64,000 nucleotides of DNA from Streptomyces caniscabiei (GTDB lineage Bacteria > Actinomycetota > Actinomycetes > Streptomycetales > Streptomycetaceae): positions 248,001 to 312,000 of the forward strand of contig NZ_JABXWI010000010.1 in NCBI RefSeq assembly GCF_014930365.1. The letters run 5' to 3'. The notes below the pieces were generated by a model. That model ran no database searches. It was not told the DNA's origin and saw only the letters and a list, made by a program, of their open reading frames with translations. Shown here one piece after another: positions 47,092 through 54,982 of this stretch. A program made the position numbers and the translations under genes. Each line of letters begins with the position of its first letter. Positions within the stretch are counted from its first letter, which is position 1.

Positions 47092-47970
47092 TCAGGCCCT
47101 TGATCCGGGTTGCGCTGCCTCGGGCCAGCCGGCCGCGGGCTCGTCGACGAGTTCGCCTTCGATCGGGCCGTCGTCGTCCATGGCGTCGTCGCCGTCGTCG
47201 GGGATGTCGGCCTGCGGTTGCGGGAGCGCCGGGGCGAACCCGGTCGGCAACTCGGCGGCGACCTCGGCTTGTGCGCGGAGTTGCTCACGCATGAACTCGG
47301 CGGACGTCGGGACCCACTTGGCGAGACGGCGGGCGGCTGTCTTCAGCCACATCGCTTCCTCGTTGGTGTTCCACGGGGAGAACTCGCTGTTGCGGCCGTC
47401 GGACTTGGCCTTGGCCTGCATCACCTGGTCGCGGTTGAGGATGACGACCTTGGAGGTGGCGCCGTCCTTCATGACCGCGTACGCGTACACGCCGACGAGG
47501 TTGCCGCGGTCGCCGCCGAACCAGTCGACGTCGTGGACGGGGCGCTCGTCGCGGCCGATGACGTAGCGGAACGAGTCCTTGGCGCGGACGGTTTCGACGA
47601 CGACGGAGGAGACGGCACCGGCCCGGTAGATCAGTTCGATGATGCCCTGGTAGCCGACGATCCCCTTGATGATCTTTTGGCCTCGGTGGGCCTTCGACTT
47701 CCGGGGCGTCAGGTAGAACTGCTCAGTGCCGGGCTCCAGGCCGAGGCGGGCCGCGATCTTCAGCTCCCGCAGGAACACGCCGATGTCGGTCTTCGCGGCC
47801 TGCTCCAGGTCGCGGTTGCCGCGGATGGCGCCGACGGCGAGGCGGACCCACTGGTCGGCGTTGACGTGGGAGGGAACGAGGGCGGCGTACTCCTCGCGGT
47901 ACTGCTCGACCATGGCGCCGGGGCCGGCGTCACGGACGGCGACGGCGTTGGAGACGGTGTTGTCGGTCAT
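47092..47970 (-). CDS. RecT-family ssDNA annealing protein
   Basis: 292 residues, ATG. Hallmarks: VNADQWVRLAVGAIRGNRDL, IKIAARLGLEPGTEQFYLTP-type core (ELKIAARLGLEP), IVGYQGIIELIYRAGAVSSV and AMWLKTAARRLAKWVP; acidic C-terminus. It anneals single strands made by the partner exonuclease, giving the phage its own homologous recombination for concatemer formation. Confidence 0.9.
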   Translation of the reverse strand: MTDNTVSNAVAVRDAGPGAMVEQYREEYAALVPSHVNADQWVRLAVGAIRGNRDLEQAAKTDIGVFLRELKIAARLGLEPGTEQFYLTPRKSKAHRGQKIIKGIVGYQGIIELIYRAGAVSSVVVETVRAKDSFRYVIGRDERPVHDVDWFGGDRGNLVGVYAYAVMKDGATSKVVILNRDQVMQAKAKSDGRNSEFSPWNTNEEAMWLKTAARRLAKWVPTSAEFMREQLRAQAEVAAELPTGFAPALPQPQADIPDDGDDAMDDDGPIEGELVDEPAAGWPEAAQPGSRA

Positions 47971-48893
47971 GCGGCGTTCCTTCGGGTGCGTGCGGGCATG
48001 AGGGAGTAGGTGGATCCGTTGCGGACAGTGCGGGTGGCGATACGCCGGCGTTCGCAGACGGCGCGCTGGCTGGTACCGATCGCGTCGAGGAGTTCGCCCT
48101 TGCAGGCGGTCAGCTCGTCCTCCGCCACCCAGAAGGCGTCCTGCGCCGCGTGGAAGCGGTCCCGCAGCAGGGTCGGGATCTCGACGTCGACCGGGTCCAG
48201 GCCCTCGGGGATCTCACGGATCGCCTGGTAGGTGGCGGAGTGGCCGTCGATGTCCGGGCGCTCGTCGGCGGCGAGGGTGCGCATGAACTCGGCGGCCGCG
48301 TCCCGCATGCGCAGGGCGTCGGCGGGGTCGTAGTCGATGACGTACTCGCGGTACTCCGACCCGGCGATCAGGACTGCCACATGGCAGCGGCGCACCCCGA
48401 TCACGTCCATGTACCAGAGGCATTGGGCGCGGTAGTGGACGGGAATCTCTGCGGTGCCTTCCTTGCCCCATCCCTCGGCGTCGCGGGCGGTCTTGGCCTC
48501 CAGCACGGCGTGCGGGACGGGCTGCTCGGGGGTGCAGATCAGTCGGTCCGGGTTGGCGATCTGCCACGGCCGGTCGTGAGCGGCCACGGTGGGCGAGCTT
48601 GTGACCTTGAGGTCAGGGTGGAGGCGGGCGAACCGGCGGCAGATCGCAGGCTCGTGCTCCTTGCCCCAGTACATTTCCTCGGACTCCTCGACGGGCCCGA
48701 TGAGTCCCTTCTTGCGGTGCCAGAGGGAGAACCGGGACTCGTACGGGGACAGGCCCATGACAGCGGCGATCTCGCTGCCGCAGATCCCGGGCGCGCGGGC
48801 GGCGTGCCACTCGGGGCTGCCCGGCTCGAACCATCCGAGGACGGTGGGGCCGGCGGCCGGGGCTTGTGCCCCGGCCTGCTCGACGATCGTCAT
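47967..48893 (-). CDS. YqaJ-type recombination exonuclease
   Basis: 308 residues from ATG 48893. GICGSEIAAVMGLSPYESRF, YWGKEHEPAICRRFARLHP, AVLEAKTARDAEGWG and IPVHYRAQCLWYMDVIG: the E...E-x-K and QxxxY motifs of the YqaJ/lambda-exo-like nuclease fold. It resects double-stranded ends to expose single strands for RecT. Confidence 0.9.
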   Translation of the reverse strand: MTIVEQAGAQAPAAGPTVLGWFEPGSPEWHAARAPGICGSEIAAVMGLSPYESRFSLWHRKKGLIGPVEESEEMYWGKEHEPAICRRFARLHPDLKVTSSPTVAAHDRPWQIANPDRLICTPEQPVPHAVLEAKTARDAEGWGKEGTAEIPVHYRAQCLWYMDVIGVRRCHVAVLIAGSEYREYVIDYDPADALRMRDAAAEFMRTLAADERPDIDGHSATYQAIREIPEGLDPVDVEIPTLLRDRFHAAQDAFWVAEDELTACKGELLDAIGTSQRAVCERRRIATRTVRNGSTYSLMPARTRRNAA

Positions 48894-49066
48894 GTGCGTG
48901 CTCCTGGGTGTGGTGCGGTGGCGAGGCCGATGAGTCCGACTCCGGCGGCGATGACGCCGGTGGTGGCGGTGGCTTGCCAGCCGTCGAAGGGGCCCCATTG
49001 GGCGAAGAGGAGGAGGAAGGCGGTGATGGCCGACCAGTGGGCAACGGCCCGCAGACGGGCGGTCAC
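48890..49066 (-). CDS. 58-residue two-span membrane protein
   Basis: GTG 49066 with overlap. WSAITAFLLLFAQWGPFDGW and TGVIAAGVGLIGLATA as two spans. Function unknown. Confidence 0.55.
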   Translation of the reverse strand: MTARLRAVAHWSAITAFLLLFAQWGPFDGWQATATTGVIAAGVGLIGLATAPHPGART

Positions 49067-49281
49067 GAGGCGATCCAGTAGCCGCGGTTGTTGACCGTGC
49101 CCGTCTCGACGAGGGCCCCGCGCCGCGTCCACCACTGCAAGTCCTTCCGCGCGGTCGTACGGCACGGACCCCAGCCGGTCGCCTGGTAGAAGCGGTGCGC
49201 CTGCCCGGTGGTGTAGCGGCCGCCGACGCGGCGGATCTCAGCGAGGAGACGCTGACGGCGGACGGTGATCTGATCAGCCAC
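49063..49281 (-). CDS. Small winged-helix-like protein
   Basis: 72 residues, GTG 49281 (49290 possible). ITVRRQRLLAEIRRVGGRYT then RFYQATGWGPCRTTARKDLQ, WWTRRGALVE: a winged-helix pattern. Confidence 0.6.
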   Translation of the reverse strand: MADQITVRRQRLLAEIRRVGGRYTTGQAHRFYQATGWGPCRTTARKDLQWWTRRGALVETGTVNNRGYWIAS

Positions 49282-49768
49282 GACCGTCACCCGCCTCGGC
49301 GGTCCACTGCGGGTAGGAGGAGTCCCACGCGCGCTCCATCCGGCGGGTGCCGTCCGCCCGGTGCAGCCAGCCCCACGCCTCCCGTACTCCGGTCTGCGGG
49401 TCGCGGGTGACGTGCTCGCACACGAACCGCAGCCACCTGTCACGCGGGCCGATGCTGGTGTACGAGCGGCCCGGCTCGAAGAACGCGCCGTCGACCAGCT
49501 CGTACGTCTCGGCGAGGGCGTCCTCCGCGATCGGGTACAACTCGCCCTGGATACCGCGCACGACGTGCTGCCCGGTCTTCATCCGGACCCACGTGTCGTG
49601 GATGGCGTCCCAGACTTTCGCCGTGAACTCCGGGGAGAAGATTTGCTCGCAGCGGTCGGGGAGCAGGAAGTTCCCGCCGGTGAAGTCGATCAGGTCGTCG
49701 ACGTTGGTACCGGTCCATTGGATGGTGTCGACCACGGTGGGACGCTTCCGGTAACGGACGACACTCAT
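49274..49768 (-). CDS. Hypothetical protein
   Basis: 164 residues, ATG 49768. VRYRKRPTVVDTIQWTGTNV at the start is a common actinophage family (PGDYG-like). IGPRDRWLRFVCEHVTRDPQ at the end. Function unknown. Confidence 0.6.
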   Translation of the reverse strand: MSVVRYRKRPTVVDTIQWTGTNVDDLIDFTGGNFLLPDRCEQIFSPEFTAKVWDAIHDTWVRMKTGQHVVRGIQGELYPIAEDALAETYELVDGAFFEPGRSYTSIGPRDRWLRFVCEHVTRDPQTGVREAWGWLHRADGTRRMERAWDSSYPQWTAEAGDGRG

Positions 49769-50331
49769 CCCGTCACCCCCGTGTACGCGGGCGTCTGCTG
49801 GTAGTCCCGCAGGTGACGCTTGGCGCCCGGCAGCAACTTCCACACGATCGGGCCGTGGCACTTCCGGTACGGGTCGTGCATCCACTCCCGCCGGAACGCT
49901 TCCTTCCCGCAGTCCGGGCACGGGATCAGCGGGCCGATCTTCGGCTCGAAGCGGTTGGCCTTGAAGGCTTCCTGCCGCTGGAACTCGTCCGGCCGCTCGA
50001 AGTCCAGCGACCCGTCGATGACGTCGGCGTTCTTGAGGGGGATGTCGCAGTAGTCGTCAGCCCAGTAGGCGAGCGCCTGGTCCTCGTTCTCGGCGTCCAC
50101 CCAGATCACGCGGGTGATGGTCTCCGTGACGACGATCGGGAAGCTGCGCTCCTGCAACCCCCACGCGTTACGCGGCGCGGTGTCGTCGAGGAGTTCCTGC
50201 ACCTCCCGGTTCGGCTCGGCGGGAACTAGGCGCGGCCAGCGCTGGCCCAGGTAGGCGTGGTCGCCGGGGTGCTTCAGGTCGCGGTCGCAGTCCTGGTAGC
50301 TGCCGCCGGGCTTCGGCTCGCCGCACTTCAT
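49765..50331 (-). CDS. Hypothetical zinc-binding protein
   Basis: 188 residues, ATG 50331. Acidic/aromatic; GPLIPCPDCGKEAFRREW gives a CxxC zinc motif. Function unknown. Confidence 0.55.
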   Translation of the reverse strand: MKCGEPKPGGSYQDCDRDLKHPGDHAYLGQRWPRLVPAEPNREVQELLDDTAPRNAWGLQERSFPIVVTETITRVIWVDAENEDQALAYWADDYCDIPLKNADVIDGSLDFERPDEFQRQEAFKANRFEPKIGPLIPCPDCGKEAFRREWMHDPYRKCHGPIVWKLLPGAKRHLRDYQQTPAYTGVTG

Positions 50332-50714
50332 GCCGCACCGCCCTGGGTGCGCTGCGCGGGAAGGACGGTCGACAGCTTCGGAGCCAGCGCCCCCAGCCGA
50401 TCCGCGAGCGACGCCACCCCCGCCCCGTACACCGGAAGCTCGAAGCCCAGCGCCGCACACAACTGCTCGACCAGCAGCGCCTCCGGCTCCCACCCGTCGT
50501 GCTTGTGGGCGTGCGCGGTCCTGCGGTCCTCCTCGATCTCCGACAAGAGGTCCATCAGGTCCGGGTTGTCGGCGATCGTCTCGATCATCGCGACGAGGTA
50601 GTCCGACACGTCGAGCGTCACGCCGGTCGGGATACGACGGACGTACACGCGGTACGGGCCGGTGATCGCCGGGCGACGGAACAGACGGTGCAGGTACAGA
50701 CGGACGCGGTTCAT
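50328..50714 (-). CDS. Hypothetical protein
   Basis: 128 residues, ATG. RVRLYLHRLFRRPAITGPYR; helical rest. No family recognised. Confidence 0.55.
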   Translation of the reverse strand: MNRVRLYLHRLFRRPAITGPYRVYVRRIPTGVTLDVSDYLVAMIETIADNPDLMDLLSEIEEDRRTAHAHKHDGWEPEALLVEQLCAALGFELPVYGAGVASLADRLGALAPKLSTVLPAQRTQGGAA

Positions 50715-50986
50715 CGAAGGGCCCCCTTCGGGGAGGTGGTGAGGAGGAGAAGGAGAGCGGCGGCATCCCGGAGCGCTTCACGGGACGCATGCCGGGCGAT
50801 GTCCCACTCGCGCAGCAGCGGGTACAGGGCCTCGGAGCCGAGCACGCGGGCCAGCAGCGGACGCGGGTCGAAGTCCGTGCGGTGCGCGTCGACCAGCAGG
50901 AACCAGAAGACGGAGAACGACGCGTGGACACCGACACCGAGCGACAAGAACGCCGCCCACTCGGCAAGGTCATGGGTCTGGCTCAC
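50711..50986 (-). CDS. Hypothetical protein with hydrophobic helix
   Basis: 91 residues, GTG 50986. LAEWAAFLSLGVGVHASFSV hydrophobic segment and a LREWDIARHASREALRDAAA helix. Function unknown. Confidence 0.5.
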   Translation of the reverse strand: MSQTHDLAEWAAFLSLGVGVHASFSVFWFLLVDAHRTDFDPRPLLARVLGSEALYPLLREWDIARHASREALRDAAALLLLLTTSPKGALR

Positions 50987-51411
50987 GAGGCGCCACCGCC
51001 GAAGAGGTGGCCGCGCACTGCCCGCTTCAGGTCGTCCCCGTCGAGGAGACGCTCCTCCGGGTCCGCGCCGCCCGTCTCGGGCAGGTCGTGCGAGACCCGG
51101 TTCTCGTGATGCAGCCAGGCGTGAAACTCCGGCTCCGGCTCCACGAGCATCCGCCACGCCACACGACGGGCCGGATCCGACTCCGCCGCCGCACGCTCGG
51201 CGAACGACACAGAAGGCGCCGGAACCACATCCGCCGACCCGACAATCCCCACCGCCGCCAACTCAGCCAGCGACACCAGCAGAAACTCCGGGCACCGGCA
51301 CGAGCCCTCCACCGCATACAAGCCACGGCCATCCGACGTCACCGCACGCCGCACCCAACACGCGTCCTTCGTGTTCACGAACCGCGGATCGCGCGTCTCC
51401 GGGGCGCTCAC
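50983..51411 (-). CDS. Hypothetical protein
   Basis: 142 residues, GTG 51411. Acidic, with SCRCPEFLLVSLAELAAVGI. Function unknown. Confidence 0.55.
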   Translation of the reverse strand: MSAPETRDPRFVNTKDACWVRRAVTSDGRGLYAVEGSCRCPEFLLVSLAELAAVGIVGSADVVPAPSVSFAERAAAESDPARRVAWRMLVEPEPEFHAWLHHENRVSHDLPETGGADPEERLLDGDDLKRAVRGHLFGGGAS

Positions 51412-51833
51412 GCCGCCACCCCGCCCTCAACAGCGGCCGACTCCAGCAGCGTCACAGCCTCCTCGGCCGTACGCCCCAGCACGTCACCCCACTCGTCCAC
51501 ATGCGACTCCAGCGAGAAGATGTCGCCGAACTCCGGGCCGCCGTCCAACCGCAGCGCCAACCGGGCGATCGCCGAATCGGCCAGCAGCGACGGGGTGTGC
51601 GGGTCACCCGACACCGCGCACTTCACGGCGGCCACGATCGACATCGGCCGCAGGAAGTGCGGGATGCACATCTCCCGGTCGAACGGGTCGGGCAGGTAGT
51701 CGCCCTGGTAGTGGCCGTTCGCCGCGATGATGCGGGCCGCCTTACGGAACACCGCCGACAACGGGCTCCGACGCGGCAACGGCGGCTTGGGCAGCGACCT
51801 GACCTCGCTGCTGGTCTGCAAGACTGTGGCCAT
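51408..51833 (-). CDS. DUF6197-like protein
   Basis: 141 residues, ATG. VFRKAARIIAANGHYQGDYL and a helical C-terminus resemble DUF6197 proteins common in Streptomyces and phages. First gene of the coupled early operon. Function unknown. Confidence 0.6.
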   Translation of the reverse strand: MATVLQTSSEVRSLPKPPLPRRSPLSAVFRKAARIIAANGHYQGDYLPDPFDREMCIPHFLRPMSIVAAVKCAVSGDPHTPSLLADSAIARLALRLDGGPEFGDIFSLESHVDEWGDVLGRTAEEAVTLLESAAVEGGVAA

Positions 51834-51921
51834 CTGAGGCCTCTCTTTCTCTGTGTGTAGGGGTCGCCGATCGCTGGGCCGTCATCCGGGCAAGGGGGCG
51901 GCCCTTCGGCGTTTGATGAGG

Positions 51922-52107
51922 TCAGGCGGCCTTCGAAGGCGACACCGGCGGAGCGGTACGAGCCGACGCGAACAGCGCCCGCAACTGCTCCCGAACCTCC
52001 GGGCTAAGAGGAGGCGCAGCGTCGACGATCTGACGGGCCCTCGCGATAGCCGCCGGCCCGAGCAGTCGTTCCGCCTTCTCGCGGGAGAACTCCGGTTCCG
52101 CGCTCAT
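51922..52107 (-). CDS. Small hypothetical protein downstream of Cro-like gene
   Basis: 61 residues, ATG 52107 overlapping the Cro-like stop (ATGA). SREKAERLLGPAAIARARQI then LSPEVREQLRALFASA. A small protein type often linked to phage repressor regions in Streptomyces. Confidence 0.6.
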   Translation of the reverse strand: MSAEPEFSREKAERLLGPAAIARARQIVDAAPPLSPEVREQLRALFASARTAPPVSPSKAA

Positions 52108-52397
52108 GCGGAGACCGCGGCGAGGTGGTCGAGTTCGACCGGCGCTTCGACGGTGCGGCCGGTGTGGGCCCAGAGAACGAGGAGGTCCACTCCAAGCCGT
52201 TTGGCAATTGCCAGTGCCTCGGAGTAAAGGGACTTCTCGCGGCGTCCGTTGCGCAGGGCATCGATTTTGCTGGGGTGGCATCCGGCTGCGTCGGCGAGTT
52301 CTCGGACGCTGACTTCGCGCCCGTCTCCGGTGCGCTCCATGAGCATGACCAGGAGGTCGCGGCTCACGAGGACCATGTATTCCTGCTGGGGGCGCAC
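52104..52397 (-). CDS. Cro-like HTH regulator
   Basis: 97 residues, GTG 52397 with GGAGG. EVSVRELADAAGCHPSKIDAL is the HTH core; RLGVDLLVLWAHTG follows. Divergent from the repressor at 52657. Its Shine-Dalgarno sits inside an operator half-site (TCTACCTCCGTAGA). By analogy with lambdoid phages it starts the lytic, minus-strand transcript. Confidence 0.75.
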   Translation of the reverse strand: MRPQQEYMVLVSRDLLVMLMERTGDGREVSVRELADAAGCHPSKIDALRNGRREKSLYSEALAIAKRLGVDLLVLWAHTGRTVEAPVELDHLAAVSA

Positions 52398-52400
52398 GTA

Positions 52401-52621
52401 TCTACCTCCGTAGACGTGGTGTGCGTTTCCGTGAACAAGACCGACAGTACACGTCTGTAGACGGGGTGTCTACGGAAACGCACAGTGCAGTGAGATTCGG
52501 TCGTCACGCCCGGAGGGGATAGCGCGGAAGGGGTGTTTCCGTAGACACTCTGTGCAGGGTTACGCACGGTTGCGTCCGCTGACCTGGCATTTGATCAGTG
52601 ATCAAAAGCCGTAACGTAGAC
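52401..52621. promoter_or_regulatory. Immunity-region operators
   Basis: Repeated GTAGAC half-sites: inverted pair TCTAC-N4-GTAGA (52401-52414); GTAGAC (52457-52462) with GTCTAC (52468-52473); GTGTCTACGGAAAC (52466-52479) and its exact inverse GTTTCCGTAGACAC (52535-52548); and ACGTAGACATC near 52614. Also a perfect dyad TTGATCAGTGATCAA (52591-52605) before the repressor gene. Together they look like repressor/Cro operators controlling divergent transcription. Confidence 0.7.
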
Positions 52622-52656
52622 ATCAGGCGTCACGCCAAAGCCAGCGAAGGGGCACA

Positions 52657-53088
52657 ATGCACGCCATGACTGAGCAGCGGACAGACTTCGCCGACCTGCT
52701 GAAGGCTCGGCGCGCCGAGCTCGGCAAGAGCCTGCGCGAGATGGAAAAGCTCTGCATCGACCCCGACAGCGGCGAGCAGGCCAAGTTCGGCTGGCTCTCC
52801 AAGGTCGAACTCGGTAAGCCGGTTGACCCACCTAAGGTGGAACGGCTGAAGGCTCTCAAGGCCGGCTATGGGCTCCCCTTGAAGGAGCTCCAGCGCGCGG
52901 CCGCCCTTCAGTTCCTCGGCTATGACCCGGCTGCCGACGCGTCGGTCGTGTGGAGTGGTGATCTCACGACCCGTCTGATCGTCGCGCGCGCCGAGGAGAT
53001 GACGGAGGAGGAGCGGCAGCAGTTCGCCGCCATCGCAGAAACCTTTGCCCGCAGGCGTACGCAGAGTGACGGTAAGTCGGGCGAATAG
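52657..53088 (+). CDS. XRE-family phage repressor
   Basis: 143 residues, ATG with AAGGGG. HTH region LLKARRAELGKSLREMEKLC and GWLSKVELGKPVDPPKVERL, then an acidic helical dimerisation part (LIVARAEEMTEEERQQFAAI). Lacks a C-terminal protease domain, so no RecA-type self-cleavage is evident. Divergent from Cro-like 52104; the likely CI-type maintainer of lysogeny. Confidence 0.75.
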   Translation: MHAMTEQRTDFADLLKARRAELGKSLREMEKLCIDPDSGEQAKFGWLSKVELGKPVDPPKVERLKALKAGYGLPLKELQRAAALQFLGYDPAADASVVWSGDLTTRLIVARAEEMTEEERQQFAAIAETFARRRTQSDGKSGE

Positions 53089-53241
53089 TACGACTTTCTG
53101 TTACCCGCTGATTCTCTCTGGTCACAGGCTGATCGGTGTGACACAGTCGGTGATCCGCCTGGGGGGCGCAAAGGGATCACCTCAGCTGGGCGCTCGTACA
53201 CATGAGCGAGCGCCTGGCTGTGAGTAGGGAGGCGAGCGCGA

Positions 53242-53493
53242 ATGGCGGACGAGGGAACCCGGCAGGGTGACGATGAGTCACAAGAGGAACGGCCGCAGCC
53301 GGAGATCCGGATGGAACTGGTCGGCAGCCTCCCTGGCGGGCGAGTCATCGCAGGAGTGCAGCAGGAAGGTTCCTTCACCTTGCTCGCATCCAAGGAGCAT
53401 GTGAGCGAGCAGGCCAGGGATGAGCTGGTCGAGCTGTTCCAGCGGATCGTGCGAGAGGGCTGGTGGCCGCAGGACTGGCCCGACGCCAACTGA
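53242..53493 (+). CDS. Hypothetical protein downstream of repressor
   Basis: 83 residues, ATG with GGGAGG. MELVGSLPGGRVIAGVQQEG and ARDELVELFQRIVREGWWPQ; acidic. Last gene before the attachment site; may be a co-repressor or excision-related accessory, unknown. Confidence 0.6.
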   Translation: MADEGTRQGDDESQEERPQPEIRMELVGSLPGGRVIAGVQQEGSFTLLASKEHVSEQARDELVELFQRIVREGWWPQDWPDAN

Positions 53494-53517
53494 CTCCACC
53501 CAACCCCCCACACTTTG

Positions 53518-53544
53518 AAGCCGCAGGCACACAGCCTGCGGCTT
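53518..53544 (+). terminator. Hairpin terminator at prophage right end
   Basis: Perfect 11-bp stem AAGCCGCAGGC / GCCTGCGGCTT with an ACACA loop, followed by TAAAAC. Insulates phage transcription from host comM. Confidence 0.85.
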
Positions 53545-53575
53545 TAAAACTGCCTTTCACCGGGCTTCGACCTGG
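53545..53575. other. Right attachment junction (att) inside comM/yifB
   Basis: Host comM coding resumes at GGCTTCGACCTGGCG (53563 on); the sequence just before it (CTGCCTTTCACC) does not fit the expected conserved codons. The crossover core is therefore within about 53555-53575, near CCGGGCTTCGAC. The matching left site and integrase are outside the window, so the core cannot be fixed exactly. Confidence 0.65.
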
Positions 53576-54948
53576 CGGTGGCCTGCGCGGTCCTGGGCGC
53601 CTCCGAGCGGATCGATCCGCGGGTGTTGTCCGACATCGTGATGATCGGAGAACTGGGACTCGACGGCCGGGTCCGGCCGGTGCGGGGCATCCTGCCCGCG
53701 GTGCTGGCCGCTGCCGAGGCCGGATACGAGCAGGTGGTGGTGCCGGAGTGCGCGGCCGCGGAGGCCTCGCTGGTGCCCGGTGTCTCGGTACTGGGTGTGC
53801 GCACCCTGCGGCAGTTGATCGCCGTGCTCACTGATGAACCCGTGCCGGACGAGGAGACCGACGAGGGGCGCCCGGACCCGCTCATGGCGGGACTCCGCCT
53901 TCCGGGCACCGGGGCGGCCACCGGCATGCACACGTCGGGAGCCGCGCAGCAGGATCAGGGGCATGACCTCGCCGATGTCGTCGGTCAGCTCGCGGCCCGG
54001 ACCGCCGTGGAGGTCGCCGCGGCAGGCGGACACCACGTCTTCCTGGAGGGGCCGCCGGGGGCGGGAAAGACGATGCTCGCCGAACGGCTGCCGACCGTCC
54101 TGCCCAAGCTGGCGAGGGAGGAGTCGCTCGAGGTCACGGCGGTCCACTCGATCGCCGGTCTGCTGCCGCCGGGGAAGCCATTGGTCGACGACGCACCCTA
54201 CTGTGCCCCTCACCACTCGGCCACGATGCAGTCCCTGGTCGGCGGGGGGCAGGGCGTCGCACGCCCCGGAGCGGTCTCTCTCGCCCACCGCGGAGTGCTC
54301 TTCCTCGACGAGACGCCTGAGTTCAGCAGCCAGGCCCTGGACGCGTTGCGGCAGCCGCTGGAGGCGGGTCACGTCGTGATCGCGCGCAGCGCGGGAGTGG
54401 TCCGGTTCCCGGCGAAGTTCCTGATGGTCCTCGCCGCGAATCCCTGCCCCTGTGGTCGGTTCTCGCGGACGGACGACCTGTGCGAGTGCCCACCCGCGTC
54501 GATCCGCCGCTACCAGGCCCGACTCTCCGGTCCGCTGCTGGACAGGGTCGACCTGCGGGTCGAGGTCGACCGGGTGACCCGGAGGGAACTCGCCGGGCGG
54601 GGGGCCCGGGGCGAGTCCACGGTGACGGTGGCCGACCGTGTGCGCTCGGCGAGGGAACGGGCGGCCGAACGCCTGCTGGGCACACCCTGGCGGACGAACA
54701 GCGAGGTACCGGGGCGCGAACTGCGCAGCCGATGGCATCCCGCCCCGGGCGCGATGGACGAGGCCGAGCGGTGCCTGGAGCGGGGTGTGCTGACCGCACG
54801 CGGCCTCGACCGGGTGCTCCGGGTCGCCTGGACCATCGCCGACCTCGTCGGCCATGACCGCCCTGACGCGACGGACGTCAACCTGGGTCTGCAACTGCGC
54901 ACCGGGGTCCCGCGCGGGGTGCCGATGGCGATCGGCGCGCTGACGTGA
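53563..54948 (+). pseudogene. comM: comM/yifB (Mg-chelatase-like ATPase), 5' truncated by the prophage
   Basis: Open from GFDLAVACAVLGASERIDPR to the end. The N-terminal roughly 75-80 codons of the usual protein are missing and presumably lie at the left prophage end. What remains is the rest of the Lon-like domain, Walker A GPPGAGKTMLAERLP, Walker B LFLDETPEF and the C-terminal part. ComM-type helicases act on branched DNA; its place beside dprA fits DNA processing. Precise excision should restore it. Confidence 0.9.
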
Positions 54949-54982
54949 TGCCCGAGGCGCGCGGTCCGTCGGCGGGCACGCC

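Larger units (their letters stand above)
1..53565. mobile_element. Integrated tailed-phage genome (right part of a prophage)
   Basis: Contiguous phage genes fill this stretch: terminase, portal, capsid, head-tail connectors, RecT, RusA, replication initiator and a Cro/repressor pair. The right end interrupts the host comM/yifB reading frame near 53560. The left end, integrase, tail and lysis genes are not in the window. Nearly all genes run on the minus strand away from the immunity region, early genes first and virion genes last, as expected for an intact temperate siphovirus-type genome. No obvious frameshifts are seen in the core genes, so it may still be functional; this is inference. Confidence 0.93.

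Noticed and set aside
52657..53493. Integrase at the right end
   Set aside because: Neither plus-strand gene near the junction has tyrosine- or serine-recombinase motifs; the integrase is probably at the unseen left end.
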